Below, in pieces: positions 1 to 6,236 of a stretch of 10,000 nucleotides of DNA. The stretch is taken from positions 1 to 10,000 of the forward strand of contig JAIWOA010000037.1 in the NCBI GenBank assembly GCA_020217115.1, given 5' to 3'. The position numbers and the translations under genes are program-made. The notes beneath the pieces are model-generated. The model saw only the letters and a list, made by a program, of their open reading frames with translations. It made no database searches and was not told the origin of the DNA. Numbering within the stretch: position 1 is the stretch's first letter; the number at the start of each line of letters is the position of its first letter. This stretch comes from Calditerrivibrio sp. (GTDB lineage Bacteria; Chrysiogenota; Deferribacteres; Deferribacterales; Calditerrivibrionaceae).

Positions 1-898
1 CAGCAAGAACCTCTTTGACCATAGATCTTGAAACAATATCCCTTGGAGCAAGATCTTTGATTGTTGGAGCATATTTTTCCATAAATCTCTCACCTTGAGC
101 GTTAAGAAGAATACCACCCTCCCCTCTTACACCTTCAGTGATAAGGTTACCAGCAAGATATATACCTGTTGGGTGGAACTGTATAAACTCAGCATCAGAC
201 CATGAAAAACCTTTTCTAAGAGCTAATGCAAGTCCATCACCAGTATTTATATGAGCATTGGAATTTGTCTTAAATATCCTGCAACATCCACCTGTAGCAA
301 AAACAACTGCTTTAGCGTGGAAAAGGTGAAATCCACCATTTTTGATATCCCAGCAGAGTACACCATTTACAGCCCCTTCATTAGTAAGGAGCTCAAGAGC
401 ATAAAATTCACTGAAAAACTGAGTCTTCTGAGAAACAGCCTTTTCAAAAAGTGTCTGAAGCATAACGTGACCTGTTCTATCGGCAGCATAGCAAGCTCTT
501 TTTACAGGTCTTTTACCAAACTCTGCAGTATGGCCACCAAATGGTCTTTGAGCTATTTTGCCATCAGGAGTCCTGCTAAAAGGTACACCGATATGCTCAA
601 GTTCAATTATATATTGAGGAGCAAGCTTTGTCATATATTCACATGCGTCCTGATCCGCAAGATAATCACTCCCCTTTACTGTATCATACATATGCCAGAT
701 CCATTTATCCTCTTCAAGGTTACCCAATGAAGCAGAAATACCACCCTGAGCAGAAATAGTATGGCTTCTTGTAGGATAAACTTCAGAGATAACAGCAGTG
801 TTAACATATTGAGATGCTACCTGTGCAGCATTAAGACCAGCACCACCTGCACCCAATATCACCACATCAAACTTATGATATTCTATTTTTACAGACAT
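1..898 (-). CDS. sdhA: Succinate dehydrogenase flavoprotein subunit SdhA, N-terminal 299 codons; rest lies beyond the left edge
   Basis: This subunit oxidises succinate to fumarate on covalently bound FAD, on the cytoplasmic side of the membrane, and passes electrons to the SdhB iron-sulfur subunit. The open frame runs uninterrupted from the ATG at 898 to the left edge, about half of a normal SdhA (near 580-600 residues). Visible motifs are the dinucleotide-binding GAGGAG (residues about 17-22), [10 protein letters not shown] with the His that carries the flavin (H46), FHPTG (H242), VRGEGG (R258), and KDLAPRD, whose R286 coincides with the catalytic arginine of the E. coli enzyme. A binding site resembling AGAGAGGT sits 8 bases before the start. 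The gene follows sdhD by 23 bases in the order sdhC-sdhD-sdhA, so sdhB is expected just outside the window. The motifs match the E. coli-type SDH better than fumarate reductase. Confidence 0.96.
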   Translation of the reverse strand, partial: MSVKIEYHKFDVVILGAGGAGLNAAQVASQYVNTAVISEVYPTRSHTISAQGGISASLGNLEEDKWIWHMYDTVKGSDYLADQDACEYMTKLAPQYIIELEHIGVPFSRTPDGKIAQRPFGGHTAEFGKRPVKRACYAADRTGHVMLQTLFEKAVSQKTQFFSEFYALELLTNEGAVNGVLCWDIKNGGFHLFHAKAVVFATGGCCRIFKTNSNAHINTGDGLALALRKGFSWSDAEFIQFHPTGIYLAGNLITEGVRGEGGILLNAQGERFMEKYAPTIKDLAPRDIVSRSMVKEVLA

Positions 899-921
899 AA
901 TTCTCTACCTCTCTTTAATTT

Positions 922-1242
922 TTATAAACCAGAAACCACTTTGAGTGCCAATACAGCAGCAGTAACACCCACTATCCAGTAGATTGCAAAAATAATGGCT
1001 CTCCAGATGGTTGAAGATACATAATCATCAGTAATCATCTTAAATCCATTCATAGTGTGAAAAATACCAAAAGCAAAAAGAGGTCCCAAAACCAGGCTTT
1101 TCAAACCCCATTCGCCAGACTTTATCATAGAAAAAAAGTGAATTGCAATAACAACTATCAGTATAACACCTGAAACTCTCTGTAAAAGCCACTCAAAAAG
1201 TCCAGAATCACTGGATCCGTTAAATTTATAACCTTTTATCAT
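922..1242 (-). CDS. sdhD: Succinate dehydrogenase membrane anchor subunit SdhD
   Basis: This is a small hydrophobic anchor that, with SdhC, holds the SdhAB dimer on the inner membrane and helps form the quinone and heme b sites. The 106 residues contain three predicted membrane helices (about 20-39, 48-67 and 80-103). LLQRVSG near residues 19-25 is the usual start of helix I. FHTMNGFKMITDDY carries H62, D73 and Y74, with the same His-to-Tyr spacing as the E. coli SdhD heme ligand H71 and quinone-site Y83. The start is set by an AAGGGGG binding site, overlapping the sdhC stop, 7 bases upstream of the ATG. Only 12 bases separate it from sdhC. It is sequence-divergent, as is usual for this subunit, so the call rests on motif, topology and operon position together. 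Confidence 0.92.
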   Translation of the reverse strand: MIKGYKFNGSSDSGLFEWLLQRVSGVILIVVIAIHFFSMIKSGEWGLKSLVLGPLFAFGIFHTMNGFKMITDDYVSSTIWRAIIFAIYWIVGVTAAVLALKVVSGL

Positions 1243-1254
1243 ATAAAAGCCCCC

Positions 1255-1608
1255 TTATGAAAACAGTGGAATAGCACCGATTATTGTAACGACGATAGTA
1301 AGAAGTATAACAACCATAAACTGTTTTGAAAATACTTCCCTCTCAGAGCCGTTAGAAAAATCGATCAATACTATTCTAAAACCGTTAAATGCATGGAAAG
1401 CAAACGCTATTAGAATAATGATACGAGCGAAAGCATTTCCTGTCAAAGCACCAAACCAATCTGCGTATCCAGCTTTACCAAAAATATGGAAAATCAGATA
1501 CAAACCTAATACTACACCAGTAATGCGATGAATAATCCACGCCGTCATTCCAGTGTGTTTTTTGTAGGAAACCTTTTTGGGATAGGTTACCAAATCTTTT
1601 CTTGGCAT
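1255..1608 (-). CDS. sdhC: Succinate dehydrogenase cytochrome b556 subunit SdhC
   Basis: This is the first gene of the sdh operon and encodes the larger membrane anchor, which binds heme b and ubiquinone or menaquinone between its helices. The 117 residues have a basic N-terminus followed by three membrane helices (about 24-44, 60-82 and 96-115). The family signature IIHRITG (residues 25-31) precedes helix I, and FHAFNGFR (H72) matches the region of the E. coli heme ligand H84. An AAGGGGTG ribosome binding site lies 4 bases before the ATG. The same octamer precedes the DUF485 gene and pta. A sigma-70 promoter lies about 55 bases upstream, giving a leader of roughly 45 bases. Confidence 0.94.
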   Translation of the reverse strand: MPRKDLVTYPKKVSYKKHTGMTAWIIHRITGVVLGLYLIFHIFGKAGYADWFGALTGNAFARIIILIAFAFHAFNGFRIVLIDFSNGSEREVFSKQFMVVILLTIVVTIIGAIPLFS

Positions 1609-1634
1609 TTTACACCCCTTATATTTTATTTTAC

Positions 1635-1645
1635 AAACATTGTTA
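1635..1645. promoter_or_regulatory. AAACA-N-TGTTT-type palindrome in the sdh leader
   Basis: AAACATTGTTA matches ten of eleven positions of the palindrome found twice in front of the DUF485-actP operon. It lies about 10-20 bases downstream of the predicted sdh transcription start, where a bound repressor would block elongation or open-complex formation. It is a candidate operator by comparison only. Confidence 0.4.
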
Positions 1646-1661
1646 ATAATTCACCAAGATC

Positions 1662-1690
1662 AATCTAACAAAAAAAAAATTTTTTGTCAA
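1662..1690 (-). promoter_or_regulatory. Sigma-70 promoter of the sdh operon
   Basis: Read on the minus strand, a perfect -35 TTGACA (1690-1685) is followed by a 17-base spacer and a -10 TAGATT (1667-1662, four of six consensus bases). Transcription would begin near 1655. The spacer is almost entirely an A5-T10 homopolymer run, discussed as a finding. Seen in sequence; activity is inferred. Confidence 0.75.
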
Positions 1691-1697
1691 CATTTCT

Positions 1698-1710
1698 GTA
1701 TACAATATAC
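1698..1710. promoter_or_regulatory. Inverted repeat just upstream of the sdh -35 box
   Basis: GTATA-CAA-TATAC is a perfect 5-bp inverted repeat with a 3-base centre, beginning 8 bases upstream of the sdh -35 hexamer. An outer T/A pair at 1697/1711 extends it by one. Position and symmetry suit an activator site, and the sequence loosely resembles GntR-family operators. In AT-rich DNA such a repeat could also arise by chance. Confidence 0.3.
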
Positions 1711-1799
1711 AAAGAAATCCAACAATATTAACTATTCAATAAGTTAAATCTTTATATGATATTTATAATTTCTATAGGCAAAAAGAATAACTTCATTTC

Positions 1800-1831
1800 C
1801 AACAATGTTTTATTATAAAGAAACAATATTT
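1800..1831. promoter_or_regulatory. Two further AAACA-N-TGTTT-like palindromes upstream of sdh
   Basis: CAACAATGTTT (1800-1810) and AAACAATATTT (1821-1831) each differ at one position from the AAACA-N-TGTTT palindrome. Their centres are 21 bp apart, two helical turns. They lie about 150-175 bases upstream of the predicted sdh start and just past the 3' end of the flagellin-tail-like gene. The rest of the 1621-1845 gap is very AT-rich, and I see no gene or GC-rich terminator in it. Confidence 0.35.
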
Positions 1832-1845
1832 TTTTAATAAAAGAA

Positions 1846-2259
1846 TCAAACTAAAAGAGCAGAAATTCTTTCAACACTTAAACCACTCTGGGCAAGAATA
1901 GCTCTGGAGGTATCAATTTTCATACTTGCAGCTGCTAAATTTGCAAGATAATTCCCAAACTCAGAGGGATTTTCTATATCTTTATAACTACTTAGCTCAG
2001 CCACAATTGCCTTGTTCTCAATCTGCTGAAGACGGTAAGATACCCTTGCAGAATCTAAAACAATTTTACCCAAAGATGATCCCACATCTGATAACCCTGA
2101 GTCTATAGAGGCTTTTCTTGCAAGGGAGGCTATATCTATACTGTTTATTTTTCTGGGAGAATTTTGAGAATATTTGCTAATATTTCCAACATTTTTAGGT
2201 TCATACTTGCTAAAATTTTCAGTACAACATCTTAAGTCAGAAGCATCTATTTTCAACAT
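1846..2259 (-). CDS. Short flagellin C-terminal-like protein, orphan flagellar-regulon gene
   Basis: I do not recognise a named family for this 137-residue protein. Residues about 62-137 are amphipathic helices without proline apart from one in the linker near 98. They read like the C-terminal D1/D0 region of flagellin: a helix with RLQQIENKAI, a YKDIENPSEF segment where flagellins have a 'RI.D.D.A.E' motif, then IDTSRAILAQSGLSVERISALL, comparable to the flagellin ending 'Q...AMLAQAN..PQ.VL.LL'. Residues 1-60 are polar, include a CC pair at 11-12, and do not resemble the conserved flagellin N-terminus. There is no signal peptide or membrane segment. The start is supported by AGAGGT 5 bases upstream. 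A sigma-28 promoter and CsrA-like leader hairpins precede it, which independently supports a flagellar role. It stands alone, divergent from pdxA. It might bind flagellin-tail partners such as FliS or FliW, or be a minor filament or junction component; both ideas are inference. Confidence 0.72.
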   Translation of the reverse strand: MLKIDASDLRCCTENFSKYEPKNVGNISKYSQNSPRKINSIDIASLARKASIDSGLSDVGSSLGKIVLDSARVSYRLQQIENKAIVAELSSYKDIENPSEFGNYLANLAAASMKIDTSRAILAQSGLSVERISALLV

Positions 2260-2274
2260 GACGCACCTCTAAGG

Positions 2275-2307
2275 TACATCCATGTATCATATATTTGCAT
2301 CCATGCA
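2275..2307 (-). promoter_or_regulatory. Two tandem CsrA-type GGA hairpins in the leader of the flagellin-tail-like gene
   Basis: On the minus-strand transcript, TGCATGGATGCA (2307-2296) and TACATGGATGTA (2286-2275) can each form a 3-bp stem closing an AUGGAU hexaloop, the ANGGAN loop preferred by CsrA/RsmA proteins. The second contains the core ACANGGANGU exactly. The GGA triplets are 21 bases apart, a distance one CsrA dimer can bridge. The second hairpin ends 4 bases before the AGAGGT ribosome binding site, so binding would cover it. Both are also perfect 12-bp DNA palindromes around a 2-base centre, so a dimeric DNA-binding regulator is an alternative reading. Confidence 0.55.
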
Positions 2308-2313
2308 TTAACG

Positions 2314-2340
2314 GTATCGGATAAAAAATAAAAAACTTTA
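2314..2340 (-). promoter_or_regulatory. Sigma-28 (FliA) flagellar promoter
   Basis: Minus strand: -35 TAAAGTTT (2340-2333), an 11-base spacer, and -10 TCCGATAC (2321-2314). The enterobacterial FliA consensus is TAAAGTTT-N11-GCCGATAA, so all eight -35 bases, the exact spacing and six of eight -10 bases match, including the CCGATA core. Transcription would begin near 2308, giving a leader of about 50 bases for the gene ending at 1846. Confidence 0.85.
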
Positions 2341-2400
2341 GAATTTTTTATAAAATTTATATGTTGAAATTATTCCACAATGAATGTAAAAGTTTTAATT

Positions 2401-3345
2401 ATGAAAAGGAATAAAATAGTTATAACAATGGGTGATCCGTCAGGTATAGGCCCTGAAATAATTTGTAAGTTCTTTGAAAATAATCATAGAAAAGATTATG
2501 ATATTATAGTAGCTGGAATAAAAGAGGCTTTTTTGCCATACAAAAAGGTAGATTTTGATATAATAGAACCAGACTTCAAGGATGAAAGACTATTTCCCAT
2601 AGGTAAAATCGATAAAAATAGTGGAAAGGCAGCCATGCTTTCCGTAGAACTTGCCGTAAAAATGATTCAAGAAGGTAAAGCGGATGCCATAGTAACAGCT
2701 CCAATAAATAAGAAATCTATACAGATAGCAGGATACCCTTTCCCTGGACACACAGAATATTTAGGATACCTTACAAATAGTAAAAACTATTCAATGATGC
2801 TCATTGGTGACAGGATAAAAACGGTACTTGTAACAACCCACACAGCAATTAAAAATGTAACCTCACAAATTACAATGGAGAAAATAATAAATAGTATAGT
2901 AAATGCAAGCAATACAGGTAGCTTTTTTGGATATAAAGACCCACATATAGCTGTATGTGGACTAAATCCCCATGCTGGAGATAATGGAGCAATAGGTGAT
3001 GAAGAAGAAAGAATAATAACTCCAGCTATACAACACTGTCGAGAAAAAGGGATAAATGTAACAGGTCCATACCCAGCTGACACACTTTTTGCTAAAATGC
3101 TAAATGGATTCTGTCATTTTGCTGTTGTAATGTACCATGATCAGGGATTAATACCTGTTAAGATGGAAAGCTTTGGCAATGCGGTAAACGTTACATTAAA
3201 TCTCCCTATTATAAGAACAAGTGTAGATCATGGGACAGCTTTTGATATAGCAGGCAAGGGGTTAGCATCTGAAGGATCCCTCAGAAGAGCGGTAGAAATA
3301 GCAAATTTGATGGTGGAAAATGTTAAATCTATTGGAAATATATAA
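2401..3345 (+). CDS. pdxA: 4-hydroxythreonine-4-phosphate dehydrogenase PdxA
   Basis: PdxA is a cytoplasmic, metal-dependent NAD(P) enzyme of the DXP-independent-precursor branch of pyridoxal phosphate synthesis. It oxidises 4-phosphohydroxy-L-threonine, whose product decarboxylates and is condensed by PdxJ. Counting from the ATG at 2401, the protein has 314 residues. It shows GDPSGIGPEI (11-20), TAPINK (99-104), GHTEYLG (116-122), the three metal-site histidines in THT (H147), NPHAGD (H191) and YHDQG (H246), and VDHGTAFDIAGKG (276-288). An in-frame ATG at 2380 would add MNVKVLI. I prefer 2401 because family members usually begin about ten residues before GDP. Neither start has a clear Shine-Dalgarno sequence, which is unusual in this window. 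The 3' end overlaps rsmA by 26 bases, a pairing of genes common in bacteria. Confidence 0.96.
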   Translation: MKRNKIVITMGDPSGIGPEIICKFFENNHRKDYDIIVAGIKEAFLPYKKVDFDIIEPDFKDERLFPIGKIDKNSGKAAMLSVELAVKMIQEGKADAIVTAPINKKSIQIAGYPFPGHTEYLGYLTNSKNYSMMLIGDRIKTVLVTTHTAIKNVTSQITMEKIINSIVNASNTGSFFGYKDPHIAVCGLNPHAGDNGAIGDEEERIITPAIQHCREKGINVTGPYPADTLFAKMLNGFCHFAVVMYHDQGLIPVKMESFGNAVNVTLNLPIIRTSVDHGTAFDIAGKGLASEGSLRRAVEIANLMVENVKSIGNI

Positions 3346-4126
3346 AAACGAATACTTAAAGACAAAAAAGTCACTTGGACAACATTTTTTAACTGGACAA
3401 CATTTTATAGAAAAGATTCTCGATACAGCTGGAGTAAGTAAAGACTCAAATGTACTTGAAATAGGGCCGGGATGCGGAGTGTTAACTCAAAAAATTCTTG
3501 AAAGGGGTGCAAAATTACTTGCCATAGAGATAGATTCAAATCTCGTAGATTTTTTGAAAAGATACCTCCATTTTTATGACACATTCTCCATCATAAATAA
3601 AGATTTTACTGAAATAGGTAGAGATGAAATTGTAGGTAAATATCACTTTATAGGGAATCTACCATATTATGTTTCCACTCAAATTCTGACAAAATGCACT
3701 GAATTTATAGACAACTCCATCGATCTGACTTTTATGTTTCAGAAAGAGGTAGCAGATAGAATCGTTTCTAAGCCAAAATTAAAAACCTACTCATCCTTAT
3801 CTGTATTTTCTCAATATTTCTTCAATATAAAGAGGGTGTGCAATATCTCTGGAGGAAATTTCTGGCCTAATACAAAAGTTGAATCAACTGTACTCCATTT
3901 TACACCAAAACAGAGATATTTTTCTGGAAAAACGGAGAAAGATTTTCTCTCTTTAGTAAAAGCAAGCTTTGTGTTAAAAAGAAAAATGTTAAAAAACAAT
4001 CTCAATAACATTATAGATACTAACTTGATATCAACATTTTTCAAAAGGGATAATGTAAGAGCGGAAGAGCTTAGCGTAGAAGATTTCATAGAGTTTTACA
4101 ATTTTGTCAATCAAAATAAACATTAG
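3320..4126 (+). CDS. rsmA: 16S rRNA (adenine1518/1519-N6)-dimethyltransferase RsmA (KsgA)
   Basis: RsmA uses S-adenosylmethionine to dimethylate two adjacent adenines in the 3'-terminal hairpin of 16S rRNA during late 30S maturation; its loss gives kasugamycin resistance. The 268 residues are of normal length. Motifs in order are KKSLGQHFL (16-24), SAM-binding motif I VLEIGPGCGVLT (45-56), the acidic end of strand beta2 at E70, NKDF with D95, and the catalytic NLPYY (113-117). A C-terminal helical domain follows. The start lies inside pdxA, in another frame, with GGTGG 3 bases upstream as a compact binding site, so translation is probably coupled to pdxA. Its 3' end is convergent with actP. 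Confidence 0.97.
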   Translation: MLNLLEIYKNEYLKTKKSLGQHFLTGQHFIEKILDTAGVSKDSNVLEIGPGCGVLTQKILERGAKLLAIEIDSNLVDFLKRYLHFYDTFSIINKDFTEIGRDEIVGKYHFIGNLPYYVSTQILTKCTEFIDNSIDLTFMFQKEVADRIVSKPKLKTYSSLSVFSQYFFNIKRVCNISGGNFWPNTKVESTVLHFTPKQRYFSGKTEKDFLSLVKASFVLKRKMLKNNLNNIIDTNLISTFFKRDNVRAEELSVEDFIEFYNFVNQNKH

Positions 4127-4130
4127 ATAT

Positions 4131-4161
4131 AAAAAAAGGAGCGGATTTTATATCCACTCCT
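4131..4161 (-). terminator. Rho-independent terminator of the DUF485-actP operon
   Basis: Bases 4137-4161 form a 10-bp stem with a 5-base loop (4147-4151). On the minus-strand transcript the only irregular pair is a U-G wobble, and the stem is followed by seven U's (4137-4131, the first of which can also pair). It lies 32 bases past the actP stop. On the plus strand the same stem has a C-A mismatch and is followed by A's rather than T's, so it should serve actP and not rsmA. Confidence 0.85.
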
Positions 4162-4193
4162 ATAAAAAATAGTGACATATGCCAAATTAAATT

Positions 4194-5774
4194 CTAATGA
4201 TCATGGGCATCGGCAACACCAACACCAAGATATGTTCTGAGTTTTTCATCTTCAAAAAGCTCTTGAGCTTTTAGGTCTGGAGCAATAATAGAACCTATCC
4301 AACCTGCTATAAAAGCAAGGGGGAGAGAAAAAATTGTTGGGAACTTATATGGAAATATTGGAGCTGCATGCTTTAAAACATCCACCCATACTGTTGGCCC
4401 AATAATTATGAGTATCATTGCAGACAATCCACCAACAAGTATCGATAAAACTGCCCCTGTTGTAGAAAATTTCTTCCACACAATCGAAAGAAATAGTGCA
4501 GGGAAGTTAGCACTTGCAGCAACAGCAAAAGCAAGACCGACAAGGAAAGCAACGTTTTGACCTTTAAAAGAGATTCCAAGAAATATTGCAATTATTCCAT
4601 AGATAAAAGTAGCAGTTTTTGCTGATTTATATTTTTCTGTTTCTGTAGCTTTTCCACCTTTTACAACACCTATCCAGAGGTCATTGGCAAGTGCAGCAGA
4701 TGCAGCAATTGTGAGTCCAGCAACAACTGCAAGAATTGTAGCAAATGCAACAGCAGAAATAAATCCCATAAGAGCAGAACCACCCATTACCTCTGCAAGC
4801 ATAACAGCTGCCATATTTCCACCCTTGTCTATTGAGGTAATAGTTTCCCTTGTAACAAGTACAGTAGCACCATAGCCAACTATAGGTATAATTATATAGA
4901 AATATCCTATCCAGGTAGTAGCCCAAACGATAGATTTCCTTGCTTCTTTAGCATTTGGAACCGTAAAGAATCTCATAAGGATATGGGGCAAACCAAGAAG
5001 ACCAAGCATAAGGGCAAGCCCAAGAGAAAAAGCATCTGCACCACTTTTTATAAAACCACCTGGTTCAAGGGCTGTTTGGCCATACTTTTGTGACACAGCA
5101 CCATAAAGCTCTCCTGGATTAAAATTAAACTTTGCAAGTACAAGTATTGTTATAAGAGTAACTCCTGCAAGAAGCAGAGAAGCCTTAATTATCTGAACCC
5201 ATGTAGTAGCAAGCATACCACCAAGCAATAGGTATATAAGCATTGCAATACCTACTATAACAACAGAAAGTTCATAGGAAAAACCAAACAGAAGCTTGAT
5301 CAAAGAGCCTGAACCAACCATCTGAGCAGTAGTATAGGAAAGAAGCACAAGTAGACCACCAATTGCAGCAGCAGTCTTTATAGGTTTTTGATTAAGCCTA
5401 AAGGCAACAACATCAGCAAAACTAAATTTACCAAGATTTCTCAAGGGCTCTGCTATCAAGAAAAGAAGAGCAGGCCAACCAACCAGCCAACCAACAGCAT
5501 AAATAACACCATCATAACCCTTTAGGGCAACCATACCTGAAATCCCAAGAAACGAAGCAGCAGACATATAATCCCCTGCAAGGGCAAGACCGTTCTGAAA
5601 ACCAGAGATACCACCACCACCTGTATAGTATGAACTTGCAGTTTTCTGAGATCTTTTTGCAGCCATATAAGTTGCAAAAAGCGTTATAAAAACAACTATA
5701 AAAAAGAATGTAATTGAGGAAGCATTTGGCTTACCAAAAGAAAATTGTTGAACAACATTAGCAGCATTATCCAT
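4194..5774 (-). CDS. actP: Cation/acetate symporter ActP (sodium:solute symporter family)
   Basis: ActP is an inner-membrane secondary transporter that takes up acetate and related short carboxylates with a cation. The 526 residues (E. coli ActP: about 549) contain roughly 13 hydrophobic segments. The signature region after helix I reads SYYTGGGGISGFQNGLALAG followed directly by DYMSAASFLGISG (about residues 48-80). RFFTVPNAKEARKS (near 268-281) is another conserved stretch of this family. The C-terminus is acidic and ends with His-Asp-His. The start has AAGGGGG 7 bases upstream and lies 12 bases after the DUF485 gene, the standard yjcH-actP arrangement. A strong terminator follows. Substrate is assigned from family and neighbours; related family members carry propionate, pyruvate or other solutes. 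Confidence 0.9.
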   Translation of the reverse strand: MDNAANVVQQFSFGKPNASSITFFFIVVFITLFATYMAAKRSQKTASSYYTGGGGISGFQNGLALAGDYMSAASFLGISGMVALKGYDGVIYAVGWLVGWPALLFLIAEPLRNLGKFSFADVVAFRLNQKPIKTAAAIGGLLVLLSYTTAQMVGSGSLIKLLFGFSYELSVVIVGIAMLIYLLLGGMLATTWVQIIKASLLLAGVTLITILVLAKFNFNPGELYGAVSQKYGQTALEPGGFIKSGADAFSLGLALMLGLLGLPHILMRFFTVPNAKEARKSIVWATTWIGYFYIIIPIVGYGATVLVTRETITSIDKGGNMAAVMLAEVMGGSALMGFISAVAFATILAVVAGLTIAASAALANDLWIGVVKGGKATETEKYKSAKTATFIYGIIAIFLGISFKGQNVAFLVGLAFAVAASANFPALFLSIVWKKFSTTGAVLSILVGGLSAMILIIIGPTVWVDVLKHAAPIFPYKFPTIFSLPLAFIAGWIGSIIAPDLKAQELFEDEKLRTYLGVGVADAHDH

Positions 5775-5786
5775 TTATAATCCCCC

Positions 5787-6083
5787 TTATAGCATCTTTT
5801 TGAGTTCTTCTACTTCTTTGTCATAGGTATTGTTAGCCCACCAAACATAAAAAGCAGTTAGACCCCAAGAAATAATAATAACCAGAGGTCCAAGAATCAG
5901 ACCTACATTTGTATACTCACCTATTTTAACAGCTAAAGCAGCCTTGTTTCCTGCTATTATAAAGATATAACCATAATAAACAAGAAATAACAAAGCTAAC
6001 AAAACATAACTTACAATCCATTTTCTTCTAACAAGAGACTTAAATCTCTCCGACTCTAAAACTTCTTTCTGTTTTTTGTCCAT
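5787..6083 (-). CDS. yjcH: DUF485 (YjcH-like) inner-membrane protein
   Basis: This small membrane protein is almost always encoded directly before ActP-type permeases; its exact biochemical role is not settled. The 98 residues have a charged N-terminus with SLVRRKWIVSY (about 17-27), two membrane helices (about 24-44 and 60-85), and a charged tail ending EELKKML, the DUF485 layout. I chose the ATG at 6083 because AAGGGGTG lies 6 bases upstream. An in-frame ATG at 6119 would add 12 residues but lacks a binding site, and the good site would then sit inside the gene. It is cotranscribed with actP from a promoter about 125 bases upstream. Confidence 0.88.
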   Translation of the reverse strand: MDKKQKEVLESERFKSLVRRKWIVSYVLLALLFLVYYGYIFIIAGNKAALAVKIGEYTNVGLILGPLVIIISWGLTAFYVWWANNTYDKEVEELKKML

Positions 6084-6190
6084 AAAAAACACCCCTTTTT
6101 TAGTTTTTTTTAAAAACATTAGAAACTATAATATTCAAAAAACCGACCAATCATTCATTAAAAGTAACTTTTTTTTATTCCATATTTACA

Positions 6191-6201
6191 AAACACTGTT
6201 T
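6191..6201. promoter_or_regulatory. AAACA-C-TGTTT palindrome at the DUF485-actP transcription start
   Basis: AAACACTGTTT is a perfect 5-bp inverted repeat around one base. It covers about +1 to +11 relative to the predicted start of the DUF485-actP operon. The identical 11-mer recurs at 6321-6331, and similar sites precede sdh. A repressor site is likely by position. Confidence 0.5.
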
Positions 6202-6207
6202 GCCTGA

Positions 6208-6236
6208 AATATATAAAATCTTATATATAATGTCAA
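6208..6236 (-). promoter_or_regulatory. Sigma-70 promoter of the DUF485-actP operon
   Basis: Minus strand: -35 TTGACA (6236-6231, perfect), a 17-base spacer, and -10 TATATT (6213-6208, five of six). The predicted start is near 6201, leaving a leader of about 118 bases whose last part is T-rich (6101-6112 complement A-rich). I see no riboswitch or convincing hairpin in that leader. Confidence 0.78.

Noticed and set aside
251..982. Plus-strand open frames at 251-730 and 761-982
   Set aside because: They lie antisense to sdhA and the sdhD end. The encoded peptides have no domain features, and the minus strand carries clear SDH motifs.
1926..2108. 60-codon plus-strand open frame opposite the flagellin-tail-like gene
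   Set aside because: No binding site or promoter. The minus-strand frame has a ribosome binding site, a sigma-28 promoter and a flagellin-like C-terminus.
2361..2414. 17-codon reading frame overlapping the pdxA start as a possible leader peptide
   Set aside because: It has no Shine-Dalgarno sequence and no composition suggesting attenuation, and short frames are expected by chance in AT-rich DNA.
4137..4161. Bidirectional terminator shared by rsmA and actP
   Set aside because: On the plus strand the stem contains a C-A mismatch and is followed by A's, not T's. Only the minus-strand direction has a U-tract.
6084..6119. 12-residue N-terminal extension of the DUF485 protein from the ATG at 6119
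   Set aside because: The strong AAGGGGTG site is placed for the ATG at 6083 and would be internal to the longer form; DUF485 proteins normally start close to the shorter version.
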